DNA from: Diphasiastrum complanatum
Taxonomy: Eukaryota > Streptophyta > Lycopodiopsida > Lycopodiales > Lycopodiaceae
DNA: 64,000 bases
Reading direction: 5' to 3'
Assembly (NCBI GenBank): GCA_029204225.1
Contig: CM055092.1
Span: forward strand, 88,009,666-88,073,665
Part shown: positions 23,346 through 34,479 of the stretch, piece after piece
How the letters are laid out: the number at the start of each line of letters is the position of its first letter
How positions within the stretch are numbered: position 1 is the first letter of the stretch
Translations under genes and position numbers: made by a program
The notes under the pieces: generated by a model
The model's database searches: none
The model's input: the letters and a program-made list of their open reading frames with translations, nothing else
What the model was told of the DNA's origin: nothing

Positions 23346-24826
23346 ATTGTGCATGTAAATATGCAGACTACGCGAAAATATGCAGCATGAATGGAGGCAG
23401 ATTAAAATGGGATTTAGGAGAGTAGATGAAATAAATCCAACAGAGCTTCAGTCTGAAGCGTCCCAATGACTTGCTCCCCTCCAGGCGCAACTACAAATCT
23501 ATGAAGAAGAGAATACGCGCTTGGGGGTGGAAGTGCAAGCACTACAAAGCGAAAAACTCGTCTAACTAGCTCAACCCACACCAGACTCAAGGCCACTCTC
23601 TCAAGCAGAGATGAATCTCTTCAGGCATCAAGTGCAAGTGTATAGCCAAACCTTGAACAGCTACCAGACGGAGTTCGACAAATACCGGAAAAGCGCAACT
23701 CATGAGCTTGCCCAGGCCAAACAAGCCCTCGAGGCTTGCCAGCAATATATGGAGAAGAAAACCCAACCAACCCCAGTGGTGATTCCAATGCCACCTGTTT
23801 TTTATGCTGCACAGACAAGCACTAGCCAGGACCAAGGCCAGCAGACAGCAGGGGTCATAAGCCAGGATCAGGCTTCAAAAGGCCAAGACCAAGGACCAAC
23901 TGATACGGGTGCTGAGACACGAGACTAAGGCAAAGACATCGGTTCTATCCATATCCATGAGGAAGGACAAGCCTCCTCATCAAGAGGCTTGCATACCATA
24001 TGTGTCAGTCGGGCCTTCCGACGCCCAAAGTTTGTGGAGGAGAAAATCAACGAATTTCTAGCCAAGTATCCCCATGAGTCATCAAGAGGCGGCTGGCAGA
24101 TCTCCTATTTGGCGCAAACAATAAAAGGCAACGAGCTGCAAGCACTACTTGCCCTCCACCCACAACCAAAGTGGTGCTAACAACTCTTTGAACGGGACTC
24201 TGCGGCCATCAGGGCCTATGTGACAAGTCCTCAACAGCTACGAGTGAACGCGCACTTCCTGCCATGTCCATGACGGTCCAAATGGGCGGAATGTGGCACC
24301 CCTTTGGACAAAATCACCATCCAGAACTTCAATTGGCCAAGAATTCTATCAGAGCACAGTTGGAATACGTATGTAGATGCCCGAACGGCTCTCACCCTAT
24401 TTGTGAATAAGTATTTTAACTACCTTGGCCCAACAATCTGCGCGACAGCCACTTACACCCGGGACTTAGAGCATTTAATGGGGATTGAAACCAAGTGGGA
24501 CAATTTTCTCCCCCCAATATTCTTTGATCCTAATAAGGCGCTAGCCTCAAAAAAAATAGAAGATCAGCTGCCAATCGCTCGAGTCTATTATCGAGCTGCA
24601 TTCCTTGGCGATCCCTGGATGCGTAGATTCAAACCGTGGGTCGACCAAAACTGGCTAATCGGAGTCCCTAAGTCCCTTCACATGCCCAAGGACTTGAAGA
24701 AAATGGACATAATCAATTTTATGGAAGATGTCACGGGCTACCTGATCCACCAGAGGCAGGCCAAGAAGACTCTATACTAAATCGACAGAGTGCCGAGGGA
24801 CCGGCACTACTTCAGGCCGTGGATCC

Positions 24827-25473
24827 TGTTGGGGGTATTCCCAACATATTGTAAATAAATAATATCGGCCAATAAAATGTGTTGCAAGGGCATGGCATCC
24901 TGCGCGTATAAGCTCATGGCCTAATGAGCATGCAAGTTGAGTTGTAAATAGAATGAATGGTTAGGATCTATGTGAATATAAGCCAATAGGATTTTGGGAC
25001 AAGGGCCTTCCCCAATATATAAAAAGACACCATTTGTACTCTAATTTCACGCTTAATGAGAAGGAGAAAACTCTACCACTTTTGGAAGAGAAGCATCCTC
25101 ATTTGCTATTCACTACTTGCTAATGTTCTTGTTTTTGTTTTTTCATTGCTTTCTATTTTCAGGCTTATTGGTTTCCATAGTTAATGTTTTTCCATTAGCA
25201 AGCATAAGGAGCATTTGAGCTAACTTCCACTCTCACTCTCACTCTCTACCTCTCTCTTTCTCTCTTCCTCTCTCAATCTCTTCTATTTTTCCCTTCCCTT
25301 TCACCAACAATCATGATGAAGGTAGTTTAGGGGAGTAGGGTTAGGGGTGTGTAGTGTTAATGGTGGTAGAGTCAGGAAAAAAGTAGGAAACTAACTAAAA
25401 GTAGCATCTATTCATAGTTAGGCACCTATCCAGTGATCTAACCCTTGTTGATAGGCGGGAGGGCTATACTACA
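24827..25473 (+). repeat. 3' LTR of Gypsy-d (647 bp)
   Basis: It starts TGTTGGGGGTATTCCC and ends CTATACTACA. A TATA box, TATATAAAAAG, lies at 25016-25025. It is the same family as the solo LTR at 14838 and the truncated LTR at 36445. There is no obvious polypurine tract before it; instead the 46 bases after the aORF-2 stop include a perfect 6-bp hairpin, GTGCCG...CGGCAC (24791-24808). Confidence 0.85.
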
Positions 25474-26990
25474 CGAGATCTTTGATCCTACAGCTTCTTG
25501 CATGAAAAATTGGATTATTTGCAAGTGTTTGGGCCGAGATATTGTCACAATATAGCAATTGTAGCTCTTCCTCTTTGATGCACTTTAGCTCCAATAGAAT
25601 CCTCTTGATCCAAAGCACTTCTTTTGTCAGTATAGTGAGTGCTTTATACTCGGCCTCACAAGAAGAAAGAGAGATAGTATCTTGCTTTTTGGAAAGCCAG
25701 ATATGATATTTCCCCCAAAAAAGATAGTATATGCACTTGTGGACTTTCGATCCATCTTATCACTTGCAAAGTTCAAATCTGAGTAGCCAATAATAGATAA
25801 ATCTTCACTCTTGTAGAGTAGACCATAATCATGTGATGAAGATATGTACCTTAGCACCCTCTTGGCCATCTTCCAATGTTAGATCTTTGGATCTTGCATA
25901 GATTGACTCAACTTGTGCACACAATAGTTCAAGTCAGATCTATTGATGATAAGCCATATCAAAGAGCCAATAAGACTCCTAAAAAGTGTGATGTCCTTGA
26001 AGGATCTTTCATCACCTTTATTAGGATCTTTTACAATGTGCTCCACAGGTGTGTCAATGCCCTTACATCCTTCCATATGAAACTTTTTCAACATAGCAAG
26101 AGCATATCTAGATTGTCAAATAAAAGCATGATCATCATGAAAGTCAATCTCTAGGCCTGATATGTAATGGATCTCTCCTAGATCTTGCATCTCAAACTCT
26201 TTTCCAAGTGCTACTTTGGTCTCTTCAACCAATTTGATACTACTTCCACATAGGATAATGTCATCTACATAAATGAGAAGAATAACAATATCACTAAGAA
26301 CAAACTTGATATACATGGAAGGATCATAGTCACTAAGAGTGAATCCTAGTGAGATAAGAAAAGAGTTGAGCCTTTCATACCAAGATCTTGGTGCTTGCTT
26401 GAGTCCATAAAGACTCTTGAAAATCAAGCACACTTTTGATTCATCCTTAATGAATCCTTGAGGTTGCTTCATATAGATTTTCTCTTGAAGTTGACCATTG
26501 AGAAATGCATTGGAAACATTTAATTGGAACACCTTCCACTTGAAATAAGTAGCAAGAGATATAATAATCCTTATTGTCACCATCTTTGCCACAGGTGCAA
26601 AGGTCTCCTCATAATCAATTACATGGATTTGAGCAAATCCCTTGGCACATAATCTTGCCTTATGCTTGTTGATAGTGCCATCTTGATTATACTTGATTCA
26701 GAATACCCACTTGGATCTAATAATGTGCTTGTTGGATGGAGGATCCACAAGCTCCCAAGTGTTGTTGGTGATCAAGGCTTCATATTCTTGCTTCATGGCA
26801 TCATACCGTTCCTTGGTATTGAGTGCTTCTTCAACATCCTTTGGCTCTTCATGTGAGATGAACTTATGCAAAATGAGTGGAATCAAACTCCACTTGCTTG
26901 CCTTTGTCATCATAGGAAAGACTCTTAGGCTCAGATCTCTCTCTAGAAGTCCTCCTAGGTGTGTAAACCCAAGGAGACTCCTCCTCAAAT
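25474..26990 (-). pseudogene. pol: Copia-G reverse transcriptase and RNase H
   Basis: From the right on the minus strand: NTKERYDAMKQEYEALITNN and NNTWELVDPPSNKHIIRSKW, then GFAQIHVIDYEETFAPVAKM, FQLNVSNAFLNGQLQEKIYM, KSLYGLKQAPRSWYERLNSF, and the active site LLIYVDDIILCGSS (about 26270), followed by the RNase H region RVLRYISSSHDYGLLYKSED and RKSTSAYTIFFGGN. RNase H ends at NNPIFHARS where the Gypsy-d LTR begins (25473). Breaks: stops near 25879, 26116 and 26698, and a frameshift near 25690. It closely resembles Copia-C. The active site and most of RT are well preserved. Confidence 0.85.
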
Positions 26991-27862
26991 CTCAACCCCA
27001 ACAAGTCTTGATGGTCTTCAATAGACATGATAGGTGAAGGATCTTGAGGTGACTTGAACTGGATGTTGATCTTCATGGAATATAACATCTCTACTTTCAA
27101 TCACTTGAGAAGTAGAGAGCACAAAGACTCTATAAGCCTTTTTGGTGGATGAATATCCCACCATGATCCCTTTGCTAGGGCATGGATCATCCTTCTTCCT
27201 TGTTTCCAAGGGAATATGTGCAAAGCAAATAGTGCCAAATACTCTAAGGTGATCAACCTTAGGCTTCTTTTTAAATAAGACCTCATATGGTGTCCTTCCT
27301 CCAAGAGCAAGATGTGGGAGTCTATTGCAAAGATAATTTCCACAATCTATAGCTTCTCCCCAAAAGTCTTTAGGCAAATATGCTTCAATACTCATAGCTT
27401 TTGCACATTCACATAAGGATCTATTCTTCCTCTCGGCCACTCCATTTTGAGATGGTGAATAAGCACAAGAGAACTCCCTCTTAATACCTTCATGGAATTT
27501 GTTGGAGATATATTCTCCTCCTCCATCACACCTCAAATTCTTGATCTTGAATGAGAATTGCTTCTCAACATATGCTTTGAATATAAGGAAGTGATCATAC
27601 ACCAAAGATTTAGAAGTAAGAAGATATAGCCATGTAAATCTTGTGAAATCATCAATAAAAGTCACAAAGCAAGTGGCTCCTTGCTTGCTTTGAGATGATG
27701 AAAGTGCACATCCAAGTGTATCAACTCCAAAGGATGAGTGCTTTTCATGGAAGATCTTTCATATGCCTTCTTGTGTGACTTTGCAATAGCACAAGCCTCA
27801 CAAGGCTTGATCTCTTTGGAAAGATTCTTTGGTAAGCCAATAGCTTTGGCTTCTTTGCACAT
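26991..27862 (-). pseudogene. pol: Copia-G integrase
   Basis: N-terminal zinc region CEACAIAKSHKKAYERSS, then the core. The first Asp is in ELIHLDVHF, followed by MTFIDDFTRFTWLYLLTSK; the second Asp is in KNLRCDGGGEYISNKF and the catalytic Glu in SQNGVAERKNRSLCECAKAM. C-terminal part: TPYEVLFKKKPKVDHLRVFG, then the linker FEEESPWVYTPRRTSRERSE toward RT. All three catalytic residues are present, but the frame shifts near 27662 and near 27060. Confidence 0.85.
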
Positions 27863-28735
27863 AGAAAGCTAGATTTTTAGTTGGGATGCCCAACCTCTTA
27901 TGCCATAACTCCTCCTGGGAAAGCTTTGTCTCAAAAGCAATATCACAACTCTCTCTTGGATCAAGCTTGTATATGCCTCCAAATCTTGATCCAAGGATCT
28001 CATCATTTTTCTTGATAACACAAGTAACAATATTGAATTTCACATCAAGGCCTCCATCAATAAGTTGGCCAACACTTATGAGGTTCTTTGTAAGGTTAGG
28101 CACAAAAAGAACCTTGTTGAGAGAAATAATTTTAGAAGATGAGGTCTTCAAGGGAATACTCCCTATGCCTTCAATATTGCATTCTTGGTCATTTGTTGTA
28201 TAGATAGTCTTCTTAGCTCCTCCATAAGGCATAATAGATGTGAAGGACTCCTTGGAGCTACACATATGTGAAGATGCTCCACTATCAATGTACCAAGATC
28301 CATCCTTCTTGAAAGGTGTAGATGAAAAACTAGAGACCATAAGAGATCCCTCTCCATCACTTGCAATAGAACCTTCTTTCTCATTTGAAAGGTTGGCTTG
28401 CTGAAATTGATTCTTCTTCTTGAAGCAATTTATTGCATAGTGCCCCATCTTGTCACAAAAGAAACATTTGATATTCTCCTTCTTCTTCTTTGAGGTAGAA
28501 GCATGAGAGGTGTCTTCCTCCTCTCCATCTTAATCTTTGTCCTTTGATTTGTCCTTGGAGAAGTGTTGGTGGTGCTTCTTGCTCCTCCCTTTGTGCTTGG
28601 CAAAAAGAGCTTTTCCATCACCATTATGGTTGATTATTAACTTCTCTATCCTTAATAGCTTGTTCTCATGTCTTGATTCTTCAGCCATTAGCACCCCTTG
28701 GAAAACCTCCAAAGTAGGCAGATCCTCTTTGATGG
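27863..28735 (-). pseudogene. gag: Copia-G gag C-terminus and protease
   Basis: Gag end: KEDLPTLEVFQGVLMAEESR, a basic stretch, and a canonical zinc knuckle CFFCDKMGHYAINC (CX2CX4HX4C). Protease: SWYIDSGASSHMCSSKESFT, with the DSGA active site, then VLFVPNLTKNLISVGQLIDG and ELWHKRLG leading to integrase. A stop lies at 28530 between gag segments. The gag is cut at 28735; its missing 5' part is at 38327-38579, across the Copia-H insertion. Confidence 0.85.
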
Positions 28736-29006
28736 TGTGAGAAATTGCCTACATTGGCAAATCTAGCCATGTAGAATATTGTATATTTTGTCAATATTTT
28801 TTGTTAGACACTTGAATGGCCAAAGTGACACTTGTCAATCCATACCTAATATAGGTTACCACAAGTCAAGGGGAGTGGTTGTGTCCATTTGGTAGTGATT
28901 CCTACTTTGTAGGATCTAGACCATGATTTATGATGAGATTTGTACCTACCATGCACCTACCAAACATGACTCTTGGATCTAGGCTAGGGCTTTCACATTA
29001 GGGCAA
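28736..29006 (+). repeat. 5' LTR of Copia-H, truncated
   Basis: It starts TGTGAGAAATTGCC and matches 37646-37912 until TTAGGGCAAC, where gypsy LTR sequence takes over. The remaining 410 or so bases of the LTR and its primer site are lost. Confidence 0.85.
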
Positions 29007-29105
29007 CTCTACCATTTTTGGAAGAGAAGCATTCTCATTTGCTATTCACTACTTGCTAATGCCCTTGATTGTGTTTTTCATTGCTTTCTATTTTCATGCT
29101 TATTG
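29007..29105 (+). repeat. Gypsy LTR fragment (R/U5 side)
   Basis: This matches 25068-25165 of the Gypsy-d LTR (TCTACCATTTTTGGAAGAGA...ttcatgcttattg). It begins about 16 bases beyond the LTR position at which the other gypsy LTR of this block ends (36833). Confidence 0.7.
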
Positions 29106-30942
29106 TATCGGATGAATCTGAAATCCGGACGATTAGTAGCAAGAAGGACAACAAATCAAGCACCACACCTTCCCAGATTAACAACTGTGCAACAAGAAGC
29201 AGAATCGGAACCAACACCAATGGATCCAATGGGCCAACCTGTACCTGTCGCTCCCTTGCAAGCAGTCCGGAGAGCACCTTGGATGGGGATACCAAAATAC
29301 GATGGATCATCAGATCCCATCCGCTTCCTCCAGATCTATGAGCAAGCTTGTGAAATCTATGACGAATGAACACCTGTAGAAAAGATGATGTTGTTTTCGA
29401 TGTCCTTATTAGCAGTGGCTCAAGATTGGTTTTTCAACCTGTCAGAGGAATAAAAATCTACCTGGGAAGCGGTTAAGACGGTTCTCATCACGCGCTTTAA
29501 ACCAAGGAAGTTCCTGGAAGACCCGTTTCTCCTGCTGAGCAAAGTCAAGATGGGAAAACGAGAAAGGGTCAGAGACTATACAAACATCTACAATCTGAGT
29601 GCAGTGTAGCTCTAACTCCTGATCATGTGGTTTCTAGCTGGACTACCACGGAGCATCATAAGAGAATTGAAACGACGGGAGAAGTATGCTACTCTACAAG
29701 AAGCAATGGAGGATGCCATCAGGGAAGAGGATGAGGGATCGGATGACAAGTATCCATCCACCCACACTCCTACTCCCTCGATAGCATCATCATCATCAAA
29801 TGCATCTTCTCTATCCATCTATCCACAGAACTGCTATTGGATCAAATGACAAAATTACACAAACTACAGATGGAGTAGCTTACCGCGTAGTTTGATAAAA
29901 AACAGAAAGCCTTACAAGGAGCTGTAACAACAACGCCACATCTACCGGAACCAACCCAACTACAGTATCCACGACATGAGAATGTATGGTGTTTAGTATG
30001 CACACAAAACCATACAACAAACGAGTGTCCAGTCCTAAAGCAAAATCTGAGACTGATTTGTGCAATGAAACATCGCACGATACGCCATTTTGCCCGTTTA
30101 ACCCCCAGATTGTTCAACAGAATAAGAGTCCTTATCATACTTCTTATCCATATCATCAAGGGGCACCAAACACGGCATCGAGGTACGGCGCACCAAATCA
30201 GCAACATCGTATGGCCTTACTTGCACCATCAGGGCCAGCCAATCAACAAGTGGCCCATGTAAACATGACAACAACGAAACTAGAGATGCAAGTACCACCT
30301 CAACCTGAGCAGCATCAATGGTATGGATCGGATGGACCATTTATGGATCTTGCCATAAATGAATATTTTGCGGCCTATGCAGCTCAAACTAAGCGTCAAG
30401 ACGGAAGAAATTACGGCTGCTACGGATGTGGCGAAGGACACAGAATTGCGGAATGTCCTTACAAAGGACAATATACATCCTTCTGCCGAGAATGCGGTTA
30501 TGGACACTGCTTCAAGAATTGTCCATTGAGACCTAGAACCAGTGCACCACTAAACTTCATTGCAATACAACAGGAAGCAGTTCCAGCGGGGATGCCATCG
30601 GAAGGGCAACATTTCCATGCTCCTATGTTAGTCGTTACGTGAACACATAAGAGGAAGGAAGTGGCTCCCTCACCACCACCATCAGTCATTGATGACCAAC
30701 CCTCAAATTCAGCACCATATCCGAATGTGAGGAAAGAGAGAAGACAATACCAGAAAATACGACACTGGGTACAGAGAGCACAAGCGGAGGAAAAAGAGCA
30801 AGAAAGGGACAATCCTACGGAACCTCCAGCTGACGGCGAACGGGAACCGCAAATGAGCTCACCATTGCGCACTGATTTGAACGATCGGTTGCATCGTCAT
30901 GAACCACCTTTTCACATGGTGGAACCCGAGGAACTCAGATGA
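29106..30942 (+). pseudogene. gag: Gypsy-e gag
   Basis: Gypsy capsid gene, badly broken. Domain landmarks: GIPKYDGSSDPIRFLQIYEQ (29290s), QDWFFNLSEE, TRFKPRKFLEDPFLLLSKVK, LAGLPRSIIRELKRREKYA and AMEDAIREEDEGSDD. Zinc knuckles follow: CLVCTQNHTTNEC (about 29995), a degraded second, CYGCGEGHRIAEC (30418-30456) and CRECGYGHCFKNC (30484-30522). Three have CX2CX3HX4C spacing. Then comes SAPLNFIAIQQ and a charged tail to EPEELR. Stops or frameshifts occur near 29367, 29450, 29600, 29845 and 30640. A deletion of about 1.3 kb relative to Gypsy-d then removes protease. Confidence 0.8.
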
Positions 30943-31934
30943 CGAAGAACCAAAAGATGACCAGTCGAGCTAAGATCAATATGCTGAAAGAAAAATCTCG
31001 ATGAGCTCCAGTTTACGAGATGCCTGAGACTTTCAAGAATTAATCTTGGACGATGTGGTAATTATGATGCCGCAAGCCCAGCAAGAATCTGATCAAAATC
31101 AGGCACCAAAGAAACAAGACTTCGAGGGACCTGCGCAAACACAACCAATGAACCTTGTCGAGCGAGGTAAAGAAGAAAAGATAGTGCATGTGGGAGAGCA
31201 ATTAACGCCCACACAATTCAAGAGACTACGATCATTGTTGGAGGAGTATAAAGACTATTTTGCCTGGAGTTACAGTGATTTGCAGGGCATTTCACCAACA
31301 ATAGTCCAACACACCATACCCTTCGTAGATGGAACAGTCCCCAAGGTGAGTCGTTATTATCGCTGCAATCCGAACTACACAAAACTGATCAAACAGGAGT
31401 TGCAAAAGTTGTTAGATGTAGATTTCATTCATAAAATCAAACACACAGAATGGGTATCGCCGATAGTTATAGTACCCAAGAAGAATGACAAAATGTGAAT
31501 CTGTGTGAATCTGAAGGCGCTAAATGCAGTCACCAAAAAGGATCATTTTTCTTTACCTTTACGAAAGTGTCCTTGACAGAGTAGCTGGTGCCAAAGCCTA
31601 CAGTTTTTTAGATGGCTTCAGCGGTTACAATCAGGTGAAGATAACACCCCAAGATCAGTATAAGATAGCATTCGCCATGGAATGGGGAACCTATGCCTTT
31701 AAGGTGATGCCATTTAGACTTTGTAATGCCACAAGAGCTTTTCAGCGAGTCATGCAGGTGGCATTCAAAGAGTATTTACAAAAAAATTTGAAATTTTTTT
31801 TGGACGATCTGTGCGTGCATGGACCAGACTCAGAACATCTATCCAATTTGGAGAAGATTACACATGGCTTGATTCTCGGCCATATAGTATCTAGACACGT
31901 GATCGCCACAGACCTATCAAAGATTGGAATAGCT
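30943..31934 (+). pseudogene. pol: Gypsy-e reverse transcriptase, N-terminal part
   Basis: This follows a deletion junction at about 30941 whose right side matches Gypsy-d 18532. RT motifs: TVPKVSRYYRCNPNYTKLIK, WVSPIVIVPKKNDKM followed by the same TGA stop (31496-31498) seen in Gypsy-d, FLDGFSGYNQVKITPQDQYK, VMPFRLCNATRAFQRVMQ and FFLDDLCVHGPDSEHLS. A further deletion removes about 60 bases (LRKCRIF...KCQFWV of Gypsy-d). At about 31934 the sequence flips to minus-strand aORF-3. RNase H and integrase are absent. Confidence 0.8.
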
Positions 31935-33394
31935 GGTACGCTGGCACTGAGAGGGGCTTGTGTGGTAGTGGCCCCGACGACTGGTAGAGTGTCATCGTCA
32001 TTGTCTTCAATCATGTTCTCAGGGGACCTTCTATCATAAGAGGCAGTAGGATCTGCTCGATCTGGTGATGGAATGAATACTGTCTGAACAAATGCATCAT
32101 TAGGCAATGGTTGGTTGCCCTCGGCAACCTTTGATGGCAAAAGGGATAGGGTGGGAATAACAGAAGTGGGAACATGGGTGAGGACAGTTTGTCCAAATGA
32201 GAGAATGGGTGGAACAGAGAGAAACTGGAGTGAAGTGTAGAGGACAGAAGACGAAGATGGAGCGGAAATGGTTTGGCGTGGTGATGAAAAGTTGATGACT
32301 TGCATCCACGTCAGAGTGTCCGGAGACAACTGAGAGTCAGAAGGGTTGAACTGGAGAGGGAGAGCGGTGGGAACAAGAGTAATGGAGGATGCGATAGTAA
32401 TGGATGGGATAGTAGAAAGTGGAACAAAGACAAAAGTAGTGTCAATAGAGGAAACGAGAATGGAAACAGAAGCAGACGATGTGGGTGGAACAGAAAGAAG
32501 AGGAGCGGTAATAGAAACAGGAGGAGGGGATTGGACAGAAGAGGAAGTGGTGGTGGTACGACGTCTAGTGGTAGGTGGAGATGAGGAGGAAGAGGTAGCG
32601 CCATGCATTCTTTTGTTGGCTGTCGTATCAATAACTGCAGGTTGGGAGGATGTGGATGCAGCAGATGGCGGATAGAGGTTAGTGTGCCACACAATAGAAG
32701 ATAGAAGACTGGAGCAACAAAAACCGTGCACTTTCATCTCGAGAAGAGCGCATGCAAAATTACACAACAGAAGGCCTGCTGTGATATGCTCACGGGTGTT
32801 GGGTTTGATGGAGATGGTTAGTTCGTGAATGAGGAAGGCATGCCAGTCGTATGGCACAACTGTGGGGCCAAGGAATCCCATGAAGAACTCCACTATCTGA
32901 CTCAGCAGCGTGGACTAGATTCTGTCCCTGCAAAATGTTGAAACAGCTAGAAAGTTGTTCAACAGATGCGTAGCCGCCTGTATGACTGGTTCCGTGATAG
33001 ACTCTATCAGGTAACCGTTGTTAGTTTGGATCGAAATCTCTGGTGCAGTTTGGACGATGAAAGGTTTGATCAGGGCTTTTGCCTGATGATGGGAGATGGA
33101 CTAGCGGTCACCAGACATAATGTCGACGGTGACCATCGAGTCCGTGTTAATCTGTAACTTGTACGTGGTACCCTGGTATAGAAAGTGAAAATGCGCTTTT
33201 GACGCTTCCCAGGTGGCGTAAGCGTGAAGGGCAAGGCCTAATGTTAGAATTGAAAAGCACCAGGTAAAAATCCATTGCCTCAAGAAGTGGACCAGCAGTC
33301 TGAAGCCATGGTTGAATCATGGCATTAGGAGGCAAGGTATCTCGCACTGGATCACCTGCTTGGTTCCAGAGTCTCCAGAAGATGAGGAGGCCAT
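31935..33394 (-). pseudogene. aORF-3: accessory ORF, N-terminal and Pro-rich parts
   Basis: Start ATG at 33394 (MASSSSGDSG, context AACATGG). The N-terminal domain is in two frames: NAMIQPWLQTAGPLLEAM, then LALHAYATWEASKAHFHFLY and QGTTYKLQINTDSM, then HQAKALIKPFIV and NGYLIESITEPVIQAATHLL. Each block aligns with aORF-5 (TMVTQ-type start, FSTWKEEKSRFYITFQGATH, HAKQAIKPYI, DGYLLEAITEPSIHAASQLL). From 32640 leftwards a Ser/Thr/Pro-rich region (ASTSSQPAVIDTTANKRMHG) matches aORF-2 closely. TAG stops at about 33094 and 32914 and a frameshift near 33340 and 33270 break it. It is cut at 31935, before the coiled coil. Confidence 0.75.
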
Positions 33395-33645
33395 GTTAGC
33401 AGTGATAGTTAAAGTGCGAAAATGTTGGAAAAATGGTGGAAAAGGTAAAAAGAGATGGAAATGAGAAATACAGTAAATAACAAGTGTTGGATGGTGAGAA
33501 CTGTGGTTCAGAGCGCAGATTTGGGTCCAGAGTATTCAGATGATAGCTTGTATGAAGTTTGGTCACATTCAGAGAACTTGAAAATTTCAGTGAAAATTTG
33601 AGCAGAGCTTCGCCCAGCAAAGGTGACAAATGATTCAAATTTAGC

Positions 33646-33655
33646 CCTTATATAG
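33646..33655 (-). promoter_or_regulatory. TATA box upstream of aORF-3
   Basis: The minus strand reads CTATATAAGG, an excellent plant TATA box, about 250 bases before the aORF-3 start codon. The bases between (33400-33640) are C/T-rich with no long frame and include GGGCGAAG, a motif repeated before aORF-5. Confidence 0.55.
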
Positions 33656-34479
33656 CAAAAATTAGAGTGCGTACTACGTGAAATTCACTTTTCCCTGCTC
33701 AATTCCACCCAAATTCTGGCAGGGACCTTCTTCACAAAATTCTAAGACCTCAAAGAAGTCTTCGAGAGTTCAAAAGGTGATTTGACTGTCCTGCGAAGAT
33801 TCTGCGAGGGTTCTGACAGTTTGTGAGGGTTCAAACCTCGCAGGAAGTGAATGCTCTTACAAATTATTCTTGTGGTTGGATTTTCAAGATCAGAGCATGT
33901 AGGCAGGCTAATTTCACTGCTCTGATTTCATTTATGCCCCTTACGAAGGTTGGTATGATAATCTTGATGTTCTGTGAAGGTTTTGAAGATTCAGCTTCTG
34001 GGAACCCTTGCATACACTCAAAAATGATGATTTCTCCATCTAGTTCAGATCTAGTGACTGTCCAAGTTTCAAGAGCTATTTCCCAGGGGATCTCCAAAAA
34101 TCATGAAAAAAGTGCTCTTTTAGAGTGTTTTTGACGAGATCTTGAGATTCTCTGATTTTTAACTTTTGCAAACTAGTAATCTGCTTTATCCATGTTAGAT
34201 CTGACTATTGGTAGTTCTCTAAAAGTTTTGATAGATATTTGGTAGCAGATCAATCAGTTTTGAGTGAAATTTGTTCTTATTTTGCCATAGTGACTGAGAT
34301 CGAGGTCTCTGATCTGCAAATTTGGGGGCTTATTGGTGTAATCTGATGATATGCTTCCCTTTTGATCCTACCTGGATCTGTATCTCTCATGGATCTTGAT
34401 GGATTTTTTTTTATCTTGCCAGATCTGGCTGAATCTTGATGGATCTAGCTTGACGTGGCTTGATCTTCCTAGATCTAAT
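33656..34479 (-). other. Non-coding spacer between integrase and aORF-3
   Basis: About 820 bases with no convincing protein on either strand. It corresponds in position to the spacer at 56021-56520 of Gypsy-g. It is rich in AGATC/GATCT words (34300-34480). Confidence 0.45.

Larger units (their letters stand above)
21627..23442 (-). mobile_element. Copia-F: internally deleted copia element, TSD GAGCT
   Basis: It lies inside aORF-2, flanked by GAGCT at 21622-21626 and 23443-23447. On the minus strand: remnant of the 5' LTR (23442-23350), RNase H (23345-22823), polypurine tract, and full 3' LTR (22811-21627). Gag, protease, integrase and RT are missing. The deletion joins RNase H to the LTR at GCATGTAAATATGCAG, a sequence also present in the intact LTR. 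Confidence 0.85.
20571..24780 (+). pseudogene. aORF-2: accessory ORF downstream of pol, split by Copia-F
   Basis: The N-terminal domain is missing. What remains, in order: a Pro/Ser/Thr-rich region starting ASTSSQPAVTDMMANKRMHG (20575-21290), a coiled coil (NNTQLRVELTKLQQELLWL, about 21440), the copia insertion (21627-23442), more coiled coil (YEEENTRLGVEVQALQSEK; LAQAKQALEACQQYMEKK, to 23760), a Gln/Asp/Thr-rich spacer, and the C-terminal domain (24010-24780). The C-terminal domain includes KITIQNFNWPRIL, LEHLMGIETKWDNF, FFDPNKALAS, YYRAAFLGDPWMRRF and DVTGYLIHQRQAKKTLY. Stops interrupt it at about 21288, 23466, 23563, 23926 and 24178. The spacer and C-terminal domain match aORF-4, and the Pro-rich part matches aORF-3. 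Function unknown. Confidence 0.75.
16828..25473 (+). mobile_element. Gypsy-d: Ty3/gypsy element with accessory ORF
   Basis: Order on the plus strand: gag C-terminus, aspartic protease, linker, RT, RNase H, integrase N-terminus, accessory ORF (aORF-2), 3' LTR. The 5' LTR, primer site and most of gag are gone. The integrase core is deleted at about 20570, where the reading passes straight into aORF-2. A copia element (21627-23442) is nested inside aORF-2. The 3' LTR ends at 25473 inside the RNase H of Copia-G. No target duplication can be checked because the left end is lost. Confidence 0.8.

Noticed and set aside
33823-34134. 103-codon plus-strand frame in the Gypsy-f spacer
   Set aside because: Antisense to the spacer of a minus-strand element; no homology and no matching frame in the equivalent spacer of Gypsy-g.
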